NCBI GenBank assembly: GCA_019745775.1
Contig: JAIESR010000061.1
Coordinates: forward strand, 1 to 48,135
DNA length: 48,135 nucleotides
Direction: 5' to 3'
Source: Xanthobacteraceae bacterium
GTDB lineage: Bacteria > Pseudomonadota > Alphaproteobacteria > Rhizobiales > Xanthobacteraceae
Below the pieces are notes generated by a model that saw only the letters and a program-made list of their open reading frames with translations, searched no databases and had not been told where the DNA came from. Every line of letters begins with the position of its first letter. Position 1 is the stretch's first letter. The translations under genes were made by a program, and so were the position numbers. Below, piece by piece: positions 7,315-15,934 of this stretch.

Positions 7315-8916
7315 ATGACCATCGCCGAGCGCGGGCCGACCAAGAGCAACGAGCACAGCGGGACCGGGGATGCGGCGCGTCAGGACGCGCGGCAGCCGTT
7401 TTTTCCCGACGCCCGCGTGGTCGAAGCCGCGCTTACGGGCGCGGGGATCGGGGTCTGGTCGTGGGACATCGCATCCAACCGCCTCACCTGGTCGAGCAAC
7501 ATGGAGGGCATTCGCGGCATGGCTGCGGGCTCGTTCGACGGGACGTTTGCGTCGTTCGAGAACAACCTGCATCCGCAAGACCGGGCGCAGGTCAACGCCG
7601 TCCTCGAACAGGGAAAGCGCAGCGGCGCCCCCTTTCGTCTCCTCTACCGCGTCGCGACAAATACCGACGGCCAGGTGCGATGGATCGAGACTCGCGGCAC
7701 CGTTGTCATGGAGAACGGTCAGGCTGTCCGCATGTTCGGCACGGCCCGCGACGTCAGCACACGCGTCCAACTCCATCGTGAATTGCAATTGCGCGCCGGC
7801 CAGCAGGAAGCGGTGGCGCGGCTCGGCGAGCGCGCGCTGATCGAGACTGATCTCCAGGCTTTTTTCGACGACACCGCGAAAATCATTGCGCAGATCCTCG
7901 ACGTCGAGTTCGTGAAGATCCTGGAGCTGGTGCCGGGCGACGCCGAACTGCTGCTGCGCGCCGGCGTCGGCTGGAAGCCGGGGCTCGTCGGTCGCGCGCA
8001 TGTCTCGACGGTGCGCGGCTCGCAGGCCAGCTTCACGCTCGCATCCGGCGGCCCGGTCATCGTCGAAAATCTGGCGACCGAAACACGCTTCGAAAGCCCG
8101 ACGCTGCTGCATGAGCATGGCGTCGTCGCCGGCATTTCGTGCTCGATCGCGGGCCGCGACGGCCGCGCCTACGGCGTCGTCGGCGCGCATTCCGCGAAGC
8201 CGCGCAAGTTTTCCGAATCCGACGTCTCGTTCCTTTGCGCCGTTTCCAATGTGATTGCCGGCGCTATCCAGCGCCGCCACCTCGACCAGCGACAGGAATT
8301 GATGATCCGCGAGCTGCGGCACCGCTCGGGAAACCTGTTTTCGCAACTGTTGGCACTGTTCGCACAGACCGCCAAGAATTCGAAGAACCTCGCAGACCTG
8401 GTGACGAAATATGAGGCGCGCGTGCTGGCGCTCGCCAACGCCCACCGCCTGATCACCGAAGGCGGCTGGAAGTCCGCCTCGCTGATGGAGCTGCTCAATA
8501 CGCTGCTCGCGCCCTATCTCGACCGGATCACCTTCACCGGACCGAACGTGTTCCTCGAAGCCGATCCGACTTTCGGGCTCAGCATGGCTATCCACGAACT
8601 CACCACCAACGCCAGCAAGCACGGCAGCCTGTCGACCCGCGCCGGCCGCGTCGAGGTGACTTGGCAAGTGCAACGTACCGATCTCGGATTGACGCTGCTG
8701 CTGAACTGGAAGGAACGCGACGGACCGACGCCCAAGCGCTCACGCCGCACCGGGTTCGGCTCGCGCCTGGTCACCATGGTGATCGAGCGCCAGCTCAACG
8801 GCGCCGCGCGGATGACCTACGGTCCGGGCGGCCTCGATGTCGAGCTCTCCGTACCGCTCACGCACGAGCGCTGGCCCGGCGGCATGCGCCAGACGCCGGC
8901 GGCGGACTTGCCGTGA
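7315..8916 (+). CDS. PAS-GAF histidine kinase of the HWE family
   Basis: This 533-residue sensor kinase has no membrane span and should be cytoplasmic. A PAS domain covers about residues 35-150 (ALTGAGIGVWSWDIASNRLTW onward) and a GAF domain about 170-320. The HWE kinase core has phospho-acceptor H336 in RELRHRSGN, N432 in the N box HELTTNASKHG, a WKE motif at 465-467, and GFGSRLV. HWE and related kinases are the usual phosphate donors to PhyR, so its place at the edge of the phyR locus makes it a candidate PhyR kinase. It could also have its own regulator elsewhere. It converges with the dioxygenase gene at 8923, six bases away. Confidence 0.88.
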   Translation: MTIAERGPTKSNEHSGTGDAARQDARQPFFPDARVVEAALTGAGIGVWSWDIASNRLTWSSNMEGIRGMAAGSFDGTFASFENNLHPQDRAQVNAVLEQGKRSGAPFRLLYRVATNTDGQVRWIETRGTVVMENGQAVRMFGTARDVSTRVQLHRELQLRAGQQEAVARLGERALIETDLQAFFDDTAKIIAQILDVEFVKILELVPGDAELLLRAGVGWKPGLVGRAHVSTVRGSQASFTLASGGPVIVENLATETRFESPTLLHEHGVVAGISCSIAGRDGRAYGVVGAHSAKPRKFSESDVSFLCAVSNVIAGAIQRRHLDQRQELMIRELRHRSGNLFSQLLALFAQTAKNSKNLADLVTKYEARVLALANAHRLITEGGWKSASLMELLNTLLAPYLDRITFTGPNVFLEADPTFGLSMAIHELTTNASKHGSLSTRAGRVEVTWQVQRTDLGLTLLLNWKERDGPTPKRSRRTGFGSRLVTMVIERQLNGAARMTYGPGGLDVELSVPLTHERWPGGMRQTPAADLP

Positions 8917-8922
8917 AGCTTC

Positions 8923-9888
8923 TTATGACGACGCGATCTCGTGGTTGAACGCGAAATCCGCCGGCGGCGTCGGACCCCAGACATAGAACGAATCTTCCGG
9001 CGGATGGTCGCCGCTCCGCCAGTCGTGATCGACCGGGATGTAGTCGATGTCGGAGGAGTATTCGGCGTAACTGCCCCAGGGGTCGCGCACATAGTGGAAG
9101 TAGTTGGAGCCGAGCACATGGCGGCCCATGCCCCAGCCGGCGACAAAACCCTTGTCCGCCATCTGCATGGCGCCGAGCCCGATCTGGTTGATCGACGGCA
9201 CATCCCAGCTCAGGTGATGCAGGCCGGGCCCGTCGGCCTTCACGAACGCGATCATGTGATGGTCGCTGCCGTGGATGCCGTGCATGAAGGCGATCATGTC
9301 GCCGGAGCGGTCCGACAGCCGGAGCCCGAGCGCCTCGCTGTAGAACTTGATCGTCGCCGGGATGTCTTTGGTGAAGACCAGCATGTGCGCCATCCGCCGC
9401 GGCCGCACGAACGGCTTGGTGCTGCAACTCGGCGCACCGGCCATGCCGGGCGGACAGGAGATGTTCTCGGTCGATGACTTCTCGTTCGGCGAGGACTTTT
9501 CCGCCACGCGGATTTCGATCGGCGTGCCGTTCGGATCGTGGAACCAGATGCCGTTCGACTCGACGCCGGGCGGCGGGTCGATCCGCGGAATGCGCAGCAC
9601 GTCGAGGCGCTCGCGGAAGCGCGGCAGGTCGTCCTCGAACGCGGCAAACGAGATGAACTGCAGCTTCTTCTTCCGCCCCTCCACCACCGAGCCCCAGCGA
9701 TGCGCGTTGCCGTGGGTGTGGATGTGGATGGCGTTGCGGTCGTCGCGCACGTCGAGGCCGAAGGTGGAATAGAATTTCTTCGCCTGCTCGACGTCGGGCA
9801 CCGAGAAATTGAAGCGCTCGAGCGAATGCACGCCGAGCTCGCCGGGACGGCGGTTGACCGGCTGGGCGAGCGGACGGATGGACGTCAT
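8923..9888 (-). CDS. Two-domain VOC-family extradiol dioxygenase
   Basis: This 321-residue protein is a type I extradiol ring-cleavage dioxygenase or close relative. The N-terminal VOC half (residues 20-130) lacks the first metal His (LERFNFSVPD). The C-terminal half keeps the Fe/Mn triad: H168 in RMAHMLVF, H224 or H225 in GLHHLSWDV, and E276 in SYAEYSSD. This division is normal for the family. Start ATG at 9888 has AAGGAG seven to eight bases upstream. It heads a group of aromatic-degradation genes and probably cleaves a catechol-like intermediate; which one is not visible. It could be co-transcribed with the amidohydrolase upstream at 9958. Confidence 0.85.
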   Translation of the reverse strand: MTSIRPLAQPVNRRPGELGVHSLERFNFSVPDVEQAKKFYSTFGLDVRDDRNAIHIHTHGNAHRWGSVVEGRKKKLQFISFAAFEDDLPRFRERLDVLRIPRIDPPPGVESNGIWFHDPNGTPIEIRVAEKSSPNEKSSTENISCPPGMAGAPSCSTKPFVRPRRMAHMLVFTKDIPATIKFYSEALGLRLSDRSGDMIAFMHGIHGSDHHMIAFVKADGPGLHHLSWDVPSINQIGLGAMQMADKGFVAGWGMGRHVLGSNYFHYVRDPWGSYAEYSSDIDYIPVDHDWRSGDHPPEDSFYVWGPTPPADFAFNHEIASS

Positions 9889-9957
9889 CGGACGGACTCC
9901 TTGCAGCTCATGCCTCCCCTGGGCAGCAAGGGGAAACAAAGGTATCGGACTATACCG

Positions 9958-10905
9958 TCATGCGAACTGCGGGAAAAGCGACAAGGCATTTTCCCGGTCG
10001 ATGCCCGCCCGCTGATTCGGCGGCATTGCCACGCCCTCATAGGTCCGCACCGCCTCGGCAATGACGGCGGAATTGGCGAACGGCCAATCGCTGCCGAATA
10101 CGACCTGGCCTTCCGGCGCCACGTGCTTCAGGCATTCAAAGGTTTCCGCCGTCGGCGACAGCGCGTTGTCGTACCAGAACCGCCGCAGCCGTTCGTAGAC
10201 CTGCGGCGGTGACAGCTGCTCGAGCCGCTTGTCGATCATCGGTGAGACCGAGAGCCGCCAGGCGAAATACGGCATCAGCCCACCGGCGTGGGCCAGCACG
10301 AAGCGGATGCGCGGGAAGCGCTCGATCGCGCCGGAGAATGCGAGGTTCACCGCGGCGCGCGTGGTGTCGAACACGTATTCCATCATGAAGCCCGGCCAGG
10401 GCAGCGCGAGCGTGCGGCTCGACGGATGCAGCGACGGATGCACGAACACGACGGCCGCGCGGTCGTTGAGCGCCGCCAGCACCGGATCGAACCATGTGTC
10501 GCCGAGGAACTTGCCGCCATAGCTCGCAAACAGGCAGACGCCCTGGTGCTCGAGCTCTCTGAGCGAATGATCGATCTCGGCGACGGCCTCGTCGACGTTC
10601 CACATCGGCACCACCGCGAGCGAACCGAAGCGCTTCGGCCAGCGGGCGTTGAGCGCGGCGGAATATTCGTTGCAACGCCGCGCCAGCGCGGCGGCCTTCT
10701 TGGGATCGCCGAACTGCACGCCCGGCTGCGCGAGCGACATCAGCGAGACCTCGATGCCTGACTTGTCCATCAGGTCGAGCGCGAGCTCCGGCGACCAGTC
10801 CGGGTAGCGGCCGATCGCAGGCCCCGCCCCCGCTTCGTAGGCGGCGTCCTGGTAGAACTGCGGGATGAGGTGGACGTGGATGTCGATCCGGCGCGGCGAA
10901 GGCAT
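9958..10905 (-). CDS. Amidohydrolase family (ACMSD-like) hydrolase/decarboxylase
   Basis: This 315-residue metal-dependent amidohydrolase of the ACMSD/resorcylate decarboxylase type shows the expected ligands. They are HxH at H10/H12 (DIHVHLIP), H156 (VFVHPSLH), H206 (LAHAGG) and D273 (GSDWPF). Members hydrolyse or decarboxylate ring-cleavage products and hydroxylated benzoates. ATG at 10905 is chosen because it places the HxH motif where the family has it. The frame runs on to 11055 and would overlap the divergent gene's leader. No strong ribosome site is visible. It lies upstream of the dioxygenase on the same strand, so the two may act in sequence. Confidence 0.85.
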   Translation of the reverse strand: MPSPRRIDIHVHLIPQFYQDAAYEAGAGPAIGRYPDWSPELALDLMDKSGIEVSLMSLAQPGVQFGDPKKAAALARRCNEYSAALNARWPKRFGSLAVVPMWNVDEAVAEIDHSLRELEHQGVCLFASYGGKFLGDTWFDPVLAALNDRAAVVFVHPSLHPSSRTLALPWPGFMMEYVFDTTRAAVNLAFSGAIERFPRIRFVLAHAGGLMPYFAWRLSVSPMIDKRLEQLSPPQVYERLRRFWYDNALSPTAETFECLKHVAPEGQVVFGSDWPFANSAVIAEAVRTYEGVAMPPNQRAGIDRENALSLFPQFA

Positions 10906-11054
10906 CGATGGGCTGGCTCTTTCAAGAGGAAGGGCGCCGCCACCGTAACGGCTGGAACCGGAACGGCAACAGGGCGCGCCGCGATGCGCCAAAGTGCCCT
11001 TGAACCCGGCGACAACGCGGGCGAAGCTTCCCCAAAATAGGGAGGAACGGCCCA

Positions 11055-12068
11055 ATGGGATGCCCCATGCCGCGCATCACAACGATGCCGGTGCTGTTAC
11101 GCATGTTTGCGCTCGCGCTCGCCGCGTGGCCGGCGCTGGTCGCGCCTGCCGTCGGCCAGGACTGGCCGGCGCGGCCGATGACCATGGTGATCCCGTTTGC
11201 GGCGGCCGGCGGCGTCGATGTCGTCGGACGCATCATGGGCGCCCGCATGGCCGAGATCCTCGGGCGGCCGATCATCATCGAGAACGTCGGCGGCGCCGGC
11301 GGCATGGTCGGCTCGTCGCGCGTCGCCAAGGCGACACCCGACGGCTACCAGTTCGTGCTGGGCAGCGTCGGCACCCACGCCCAGAACCAAACGCTCTACA
11401 AGCACCCGCTCTACAACACCGCGACCGACTTCGCGCCGGTGGCGCTGGTCGCAGACCAGCCGATCATCCTGGCCGCGCGCAACACCATGCCGGCAAACAA
11501 TCTGACCGAGTTCATCGCATATGCGAAGGCGAACCAGGCGAAGATGCAGTACGGCTCTCCCGGTGCCGGCTCGTCCAGTCACCTCGCCTGCGCGCTGCTC
11601 ACGTCTGCGATCGGCGCCAGCAAGATCACCCATGTCCCCTATCGCACCGGCGGTGTCGTTCCGGACCTGATCGCCGGCCGCATCGACTACCAGTGCCCGA
11701 CCGGCGCCGTCGCCACGCCGCTCTACCAGGGCAACCAAGCGAAGATGATCGCGACCCTGACGCGCGATCGTTGGCGGAGTTTGCCGGACCTACCGACGGC
11801 ACATGAGCAGGGCCTGACCGATTTCGAAGCCTACATCTGGTTCGCATTGTTCCTGCCGCGCGGAACGCCGGCGGCGATCGTGCAGAAGCTCAACGCCGCC
11901 GCCGTCGAGGCGATGAACACGCCGGCGGTGCAGGCACGGCTCGCCGAAGTCGGCGCAATGGTGGTGGCGCCCGAGCGTCGGTCGCCGGCATATCTGCAGA
12001 AATTCGTCGAGAGCGAGATCGCGAAATGGGCGGCGCCGATCAGGGCGGCCGGTATCGTCGGCGAATAA
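11055..12068 (+). CDS. Bug/TctC-type tripartite tricarboxylate transporter receptor
   Basis: This is a 337-residue periplasmic solute receptor of the Bug (TctC) family. The signal peptide ends near residue 35 (APAVGQ, then DWPARP). Typical family blocks follow: PMTMVIPFAAAGGVDVVGRI, IENVGGAGGMVGSSRVA, ATPDGYQFVLG and the ligand-loop region ITHVPYRTGG. GGGAGG lies ten bases before the ATG. No TctA/TctB membrane genes are nearby. It is followed after 17 bases by a paralogue, so the two form an operon. The ligand is probably a carboxylate; context suggests an aromatic or ring-cleavage acid. Confidence 0.9.
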   Translation: MGCPMPRITTMPVLLRMFALALAAWPALVAPAVGQDWPARPMTMVIPFAAAGGVDVVGRIMGARMAEILGRPIIIENVGGAGGMVGSSRVAKATPDGYQFVLGSVGTHAQNQTLYKHPLYNTATDFAPVALVADQPIILAARNTMPANNLTEFIAYAKANQAKMQYGSPGAGSSSHLACALLTSAIGASKITHVPYRTGGVVPDLIAGRIDYQCPTGAVATPLYQGNQAKMIATLTRDRWRSLPDLPTAHEQGLTDFEAYIWFALFLPRGTPAAIVQKLNAAAVEAMNTPAVQARLAEVGAMVVAPERRSPAYLQKFVESEIAKWAAPIRAAGIVGE

Positions 12069-12085
12069 TCCGGAAAGGAGCGAAC

Positions 12086-13099
12086 ATGGCGGTCAGGATT
12101 CTTGCTGCAGCGACCTGTCTCACACTGCTGGCCGCGCTCTCTCTTGCTCTGCTCCATTCGCCCGCCGCGGCGCAAACATCCGCCGCGCAGGGATGGCCCA
12201 ACCGGCCGGTCACCATGGTGGTGACCTATGTTGCCGGCGGCACCACCGACATCATCGGACGCATCATCGGCACCAGGCTCTCGGAAATCCTCAAGCAACA
12301 GGTCGTCATCGAAAACATCGGCGGTGCCGGCGGCATGACCGGGGCGGCGCGCGTGGCCAAGGCCACGCCTGACGGCTACCAGTTCGTGCTGGGCAATGTC
12401 GGCACCCATGCGCAGAACCAGACGCTTTATAGGAACCCGCTGTACAACGCGATGATCGAATTCGCGCCGGTCGGCCTGCTGGTGGATCTGCCGATGCTGA
12501 TGGTCGCGCGCACGGACCTTCCCGCCAACGATCTCAAGGAATTCATCGCTTACGCAAAAGTGCATCAGGCGAAGATGCAGTACGCCTCGGCCGGCACCGG
12601 GGCGCCGACGCATCTCGCCTGCGCCCTGCTCAACGTCGCGATGGGCGTCAACATCACGCATGTGCCCTATCGCGGCAGCGCGCTCGCCTTGCAGGACATG
12701 ATCGCCGGACGGATCGACTATCACTGCCTCAACGCCTCGGCCGCGATCCCGCATCTCGAAGGCAAGACCGCGAAGGCGATCACGATGACCACCAAGGAAC
12801 GCTCGGGGACCTTCCCGGCGATCCCGACCGCCCATGAGCAGGGCCTGAAGGATTTCGTCGCCGAGAACTGGCTCGCCTTCTTCTTCCCGAAGGGGACGCC
12901 GCCGGAGATCGTCCGCCGGCTCAACGAGGCGGCGATCGAGGCGATGACCACGCCGGCGGTGGCGGCGCAGTTGAAAAAGAACGGCGCCGACATCGTCACG
13001 CCGGAACGCCGCACGCCGGAATACCTGCAGAAATTCGTTGCCAGCGAGATCGACAAGTGGGCCGGCCCGATCAAGGCCGCGGGCCTGAGCGGAGGTTAA
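12086..13099 (+). CDS. Bug/TctC-type receptor, tandem paralogue
   Basis: This 337-residue periplasmic receptor is closely similar to the one just upstream, sharing IENIGGAGGM, ARVAKATPDGYQFVLG, GTHAQNQTLY and THVPYR. The two have the same length after the signal peptide, so they arose by tandem duplication. The signal peptide ends about residue 30 (SPAAAQTS). AAGGAG stands six bases before the ATG. Differences cluster in the ligand-facing loop: the first copy has VPYRTGGVVPDL where this one has VPYRGSALALQDM. That suggests split ligand preference. No membrane partner lies in the window. Confidence 0.9.
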   Translation: MAVRILAAATCLTLLAALSLALLHSPAAAQTSAAQGWPNRPVTMVVTYVAGGTTDIIGRIIGTRLSEILKQQVVIENIGGAGGMTGAARVAKATPDGYQFVLGNVGTHAQNQTLYRNPLYNAMIEFAPVGLLVDLPMLMVARTDLPANDLKEFIAYAKVHQAKMQYASAGTGAPTHLACALLNVAMGVNITHVPYRGSALALQDMIAGRIDYHCLNASAAIPHLEGKTAKAITMTTKERSGTFPAIPTAHEQGLKDFVAENWLAFFFPKGTPPEIVRRLNEAAIEAMTTPAVAAQLKKNGADIVTPERRTPEYLQKFVASEIDKWAGPIKAAGLSGG

Positions 13100-13150
13100 C
13101 GCCGTGGAAGTGAGCCAGCGGAACGAGGCCACGTAGATGATAGCCGCGCG

Positions 13151-14731
13151 CTATCCGCGCGCGACCGCCCGGCCGATGACGGCGGCGGCGGCGCCAGGCG
13201 CGTCGTCGCCGGTCCACACCACATAACGGTCGGGCCGCACCAGGACGAGCCGCGCCTCGTAGGCGTTCTGCCCGACGCGGTCGCGCACGACGGTCAGCGG
13301 CACGCCGAGCGTGCGTGCGGCCTGCTCGAACGCCGTGACCGCGCGGTCGTCGGCATCGAACGCGAGCAGCGTGAACTCCGGCCCCAGCGCTTCGAACACA
13401 TTGCGGCCGGAGGAAAGCAGCTGCGACGGCAGGTGGTGCCCGCCGCGCGCCTTGAAGGTGTGGGAGCCCTGCGCGCTGCTGACGCCGCCGGGCGGGCCGA
13501 ACATGACCGGCGAGCCCTCGTAGTGCGGCTCATAGGTCAACGTGCGCTCGCGCGATTCTCCCTGGATTTCCTTCCAGGCGCGTTCGAAGGCTTCGCGGTC
13601 GCGCTCCGGGCTATAGTTTTCCAGGAGCTCGCGCTCGAGCCGAATGCGCGCCTCGATGAATTTCTCGGCCGTCTCCTCGAACACCGGCCGCCGCTCCTGC
13701 GAATAGGATTCGAGCAGCGCGTCGTTGCCCCAGCCTTTCAGGCGCGCGGCGAGCTTCCAGCCGAGATTGGCGACGTCGTCGAGGCCGCTGTTGAGGCCGT
13801 AGCCGCCATAGGGCGGATGGCTGTGGGCGGCGTCGCCGGCGATGAACACGCGGCCTACCTGGTATTGCTTCGCCACCGCGATGCGCAGGTCCCAGAAGCC
13901 GACATAGTCGAACTCGCACTTGAAATTGAAGCCGGCGGCGCGCTGCATCAGCCCGTGGAAATCGTAGTTGTCGCGCGTGGTGTCGCGCGGCACCGGCGCA
14001 TGGAAAAAGAAGCTCTCGCCCAGGTCGACCCGGCCGAAGAACATCCAGTAGCCCTTGAGATCAGGATGCATCGCCCGGAACGTCGAGCGCGGCGGAAAGC
14101 GCTGGAAGCCTTCGTGCAGCTCGCGCGAGCGGATGACGGCGAGCACCATCAGCTGATCGAAATCGGTGCCGCCGCGCTCGATGCCGACCTGCTGGCGCAC
14201 GGTCGAATGCCCGCCGTCGCAGCCGACCAGATAGTCGGCTTCGAGCGTCATGCGCCCGCTGCCGCCTTCCTCTGCGATCGTGACGCGCACGCCCGCGGCG
14301 TCCTGCTCGATGGTCTGCCCCGCCCAGCCGAACGCGCTTTCGACATGGGAAAGCTCCGCCATGCGCGCCCGCAGCACCTCTTCCGTGAGATATTGCGGCA
14401 GCCGCTCCGACTCCTGGGAGTAGTAGCTGTCGACAACCTCGCGCACCTCCGGCGCATACCAATACTCGTTCATGAGATCGCGATAGGCGGTAACGCCCCG
14501 GGTCGGAAACTCGGGCGGCAAGAGCCGCACCGCGCGCACCTTGTCGGCGACGCCCCAGGCGTAGAAGTGCTCCATGGAGCGCTGGGTGAGCCCCTGCCCC
14601 TTCGGAATCCGTTGTGGCGCAAGTCTTCGCTCAACGAGGGCGCAGGAGATGCCGCGTAGTCCAAGCTCGACGGCAAGCGCGACGCCGACGGGACCGCCGC
14701 CGACGATGACAACCTGATGACGGCTCTTCAT
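13151..14731 (-). CDS. FAD-dependent aromatic hydroxylase (PheA/TfdB type)
   Basis: This 526-residue flavoprotein monooxygenase should hydroxylate a phenolic substrate using NAD(P)H and O2. The N-terminal dinucleotide motif is [18 protein letters not shown]. The second FAD motif is [20 protein letters not shown], and the C-terminal thioredoxin-like domain ends with the family block [15 protein letters not shown] at 14731 is chosen to place the GxGxxG motif near residue 10, as the family requires; a poor GAAGGA lies upstream. It sits just downstream of an amidohydrolase gene on the same strand (70 bases). 3-(3-hydroxyphenyl)propionate hydroxylase-like or resorcinol-type activity is possible. 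Confidence 0.85.
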   Translation of the reverse strand: MKSRHQVVIVGGGPVGVALAVELGLRGISCALVERRLAPQRIPKGQGLTQRSMEHFYAWGVADKVRAVRLLPPEFPTRGVTAYRDLMNEYWYAPEVREVVDSYYSQESERLPQYLTEEVLRARMAELSHVESAFGWAGQTIEQDAAGVRVTIAEEGGSGRMTLEADYLVGCDGGHSTVRQQVGIERGGTDFDQLMVLAVIRSRELHEGFQRFPPRSTFRAMHPDLKGYWMFFGRVDLGESFFFHAPVPRDTTRDNYDFHGLMQRAAGFNFKCEFDYVGFWDLRIAVAKQYQVGRVFIAGDAAHSHPPYGGYGLNSGLDDVANLGWKLAARLKGWGNDALLESYSQERRPVFEETAEKFIEARIRLERELLENYSPERDREAFERAWKEIQGESRERTLTYEPHYEGSPVMFGPPGGVSSAQGSHTFKARGGHHLPSQLLSSGRNVFEALGPEFTLLAFDADDRAVTAFEQAARTLGVPLTVVRDRVGQNAYEARLVLVRPDRYVVWTGDDAPGAAAAVIGRAVARG

Positions 14732-14800
14732 TCTTGCTTGAGTCCTTCGGGCAGCATCAAGCAGCGGGCTCACTCTGCGCCGTCTCCCCGAGCATCGGCG

Positions 14801-15808
14801 TCAATTGATCCCGAAGATCTTCTGCGCGTTGCGGAAGCAGATCTTCTCCATGTCCGCGGGCGCGAGGTTCATCGCATTGAGCACCTTGATGGTGTCGCGG
14901 ATGTAGCCCGGCCCCTTCTCCTTGTCGAACGGACAGTCGGAGGCGAACACCACGCGCTCGGGCGTGAAGAAGTCGATGCCGCACACGGTCGCCGCGCGCG
15001 CGCCTTCGACCGCGGTGTCGCCGTAGAAATCCTTGAAGTAGTCGTAGGGCCGCTTCTTGAGGCCGCGCAGCACCGCGCCGTAGTCTTCGTCCGAGGTGCG
15101 CACGCCGAGCTGGTCGAAGCTGTGGCCGACGCGGCCTTCCAGATAGGGGATCACGCCGCCGAGGTGATGCGCAACGATGGTCAGCCCGGGATTGCGGTCG
15201 ATGATGCCGGAGAACACGAAGCGCGCGAGCGTCACGCCGGTCTCGTAGGGCCAGCCGAGCACGCTGCAGATTTCGTATTTCGAGACCTTCTCGGTCGGAT
15301 AGTCCGGCATCTCGCGCGTGCGCGCGGGATGCAGGAGGATCGGCCGGCCGGATTTCGCGATCACCTCGTAGATCGGCCAGAACTTCTTCTCGTCGAGCGG
15401 CTCCCCGTTGGCGTTGGTGCCGATCTGGATCGCGTTGGCGCCGTTCTTGAGCACGCGCTCGGCCTCCTTCGCCGCCGCCTCCGGCGCGTTCATCGGCAGC
15501 ATCGCCGACCAGCCGACGAAGTGCTTGGGATGCCTGGCGACGACTTCCTGGAGGCCGTCGTTGGCGATCTTCGCCATGTCGACTGATTTATCGGCACTGA
15601 ACACCCGCTCGATCGGCGGCAAGCCGTGCGAGAGCACCTGGCTATAGTCGGGAAACTGCTCGACGATCTTCAGCCGCAGGTCGATGTCGGAAAGCGCCGG
15701 GATGCCGCGCACGCGCTTGCCGATGTCCTTCTGGCCGGCGGGCGTCTCGAGCAGCGCGTCGTAATAGCGCTTCGGAAAAAAATGATTGAAGGCGTCGATG
15801 TAGCGCAC
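14801..15808 (-). CDS. Amidohydrolase family (ACMSD/LigW-like), altered first metal motif
   Basis: This 335-residue protein of the amidohydrolase-2 group is probably a decarboxylase or hydrolase of aromatic acids or ring-cleavage products. Later metal ligands are present: H160 (ILLHPARTRE), H214/H215 (IVAHHLGG) and D291 (FASDCPF). The first motif, usually HxH or ExH, reads DAFNHFFP, leaving only H9. The start is GTG at 15808 with AAGGAG nine bases upstream. It is followed downstream by an FAD hydroxylase, which suggests hydroxylation and decarboxylation steps of one pathway. It is only distantly similar to the amidohydrolase at 9958. Confidence 0.82.
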   Translation of the reverse strand: MRYIDAFNHFFPKRYYDALLETPAGQKDIGKRVRGIPALSDIDLRLKIVEQFPDYSQVLSHGLPPIERVFSADKSVDMAKIANDGLQEVVARHPKHFVGWSAMLPMNAPEAAAKEAERVLKNGANAIQIGTNANGEPLDEKKFWPIYEVIAKSGRPILLHPARTREMPDYPTEKVSKYEICSVLGWPYETGVTLARFVFSGIIDRNPGLTIVAHHLGGVIPYLEGRVGHSFDQLGVRTSDEDYGAVLRGLKKRPYDYFKDFYGDTAVEGARAATVCGIDFFTPERVVFASDCPFDKEKGPGYIRDTIKVLNAMNLAPADMEKICFRNAQKIFGIN

Positions 15809-15837
15809 TGCGTTTCACTCCTTGTTTTCACGTTTCT

Positions 15838-15921
15838 GTAGGATGGGTTGAGCGTCAGCGAAACCCATCACCAATCCCCGAGCGCCGAACGATGGGTTTC
15901 GCTTCGCTCAACCCATCCTAC
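15838..15921. repeat. Short palindromic element with 16-base terminal inverted repeats
   Basis: GTAGGATGGGTTGAGC at 15838-15853 is the exact reverse complement of 15906-15921. An inner pair (GCGAAACCCAT and ATGGGTTTCGC) makes a second stem. It lies between two minus-strand genes. The plan is the same as the element at 20943. No transposase is present, so it is a non-autonomous repeat of MITE or REP type. Confidence 0.85.
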
Positions 15922-15934
15922 GAATGTCCGTTTC

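Noticed and set aside
10906-11055. N-terminal extension of the amidohydrolase
   Set aside because: It would push the metal HxH motif far from the N-terminus and overlap the leader of the divergent receptor gene.
13433-14659. Plus-strand open frame of 408 codons
   Set aside because: It is antisense to the FAD hydroxylase with both FAD motifs intact. No domain can be seen in it.
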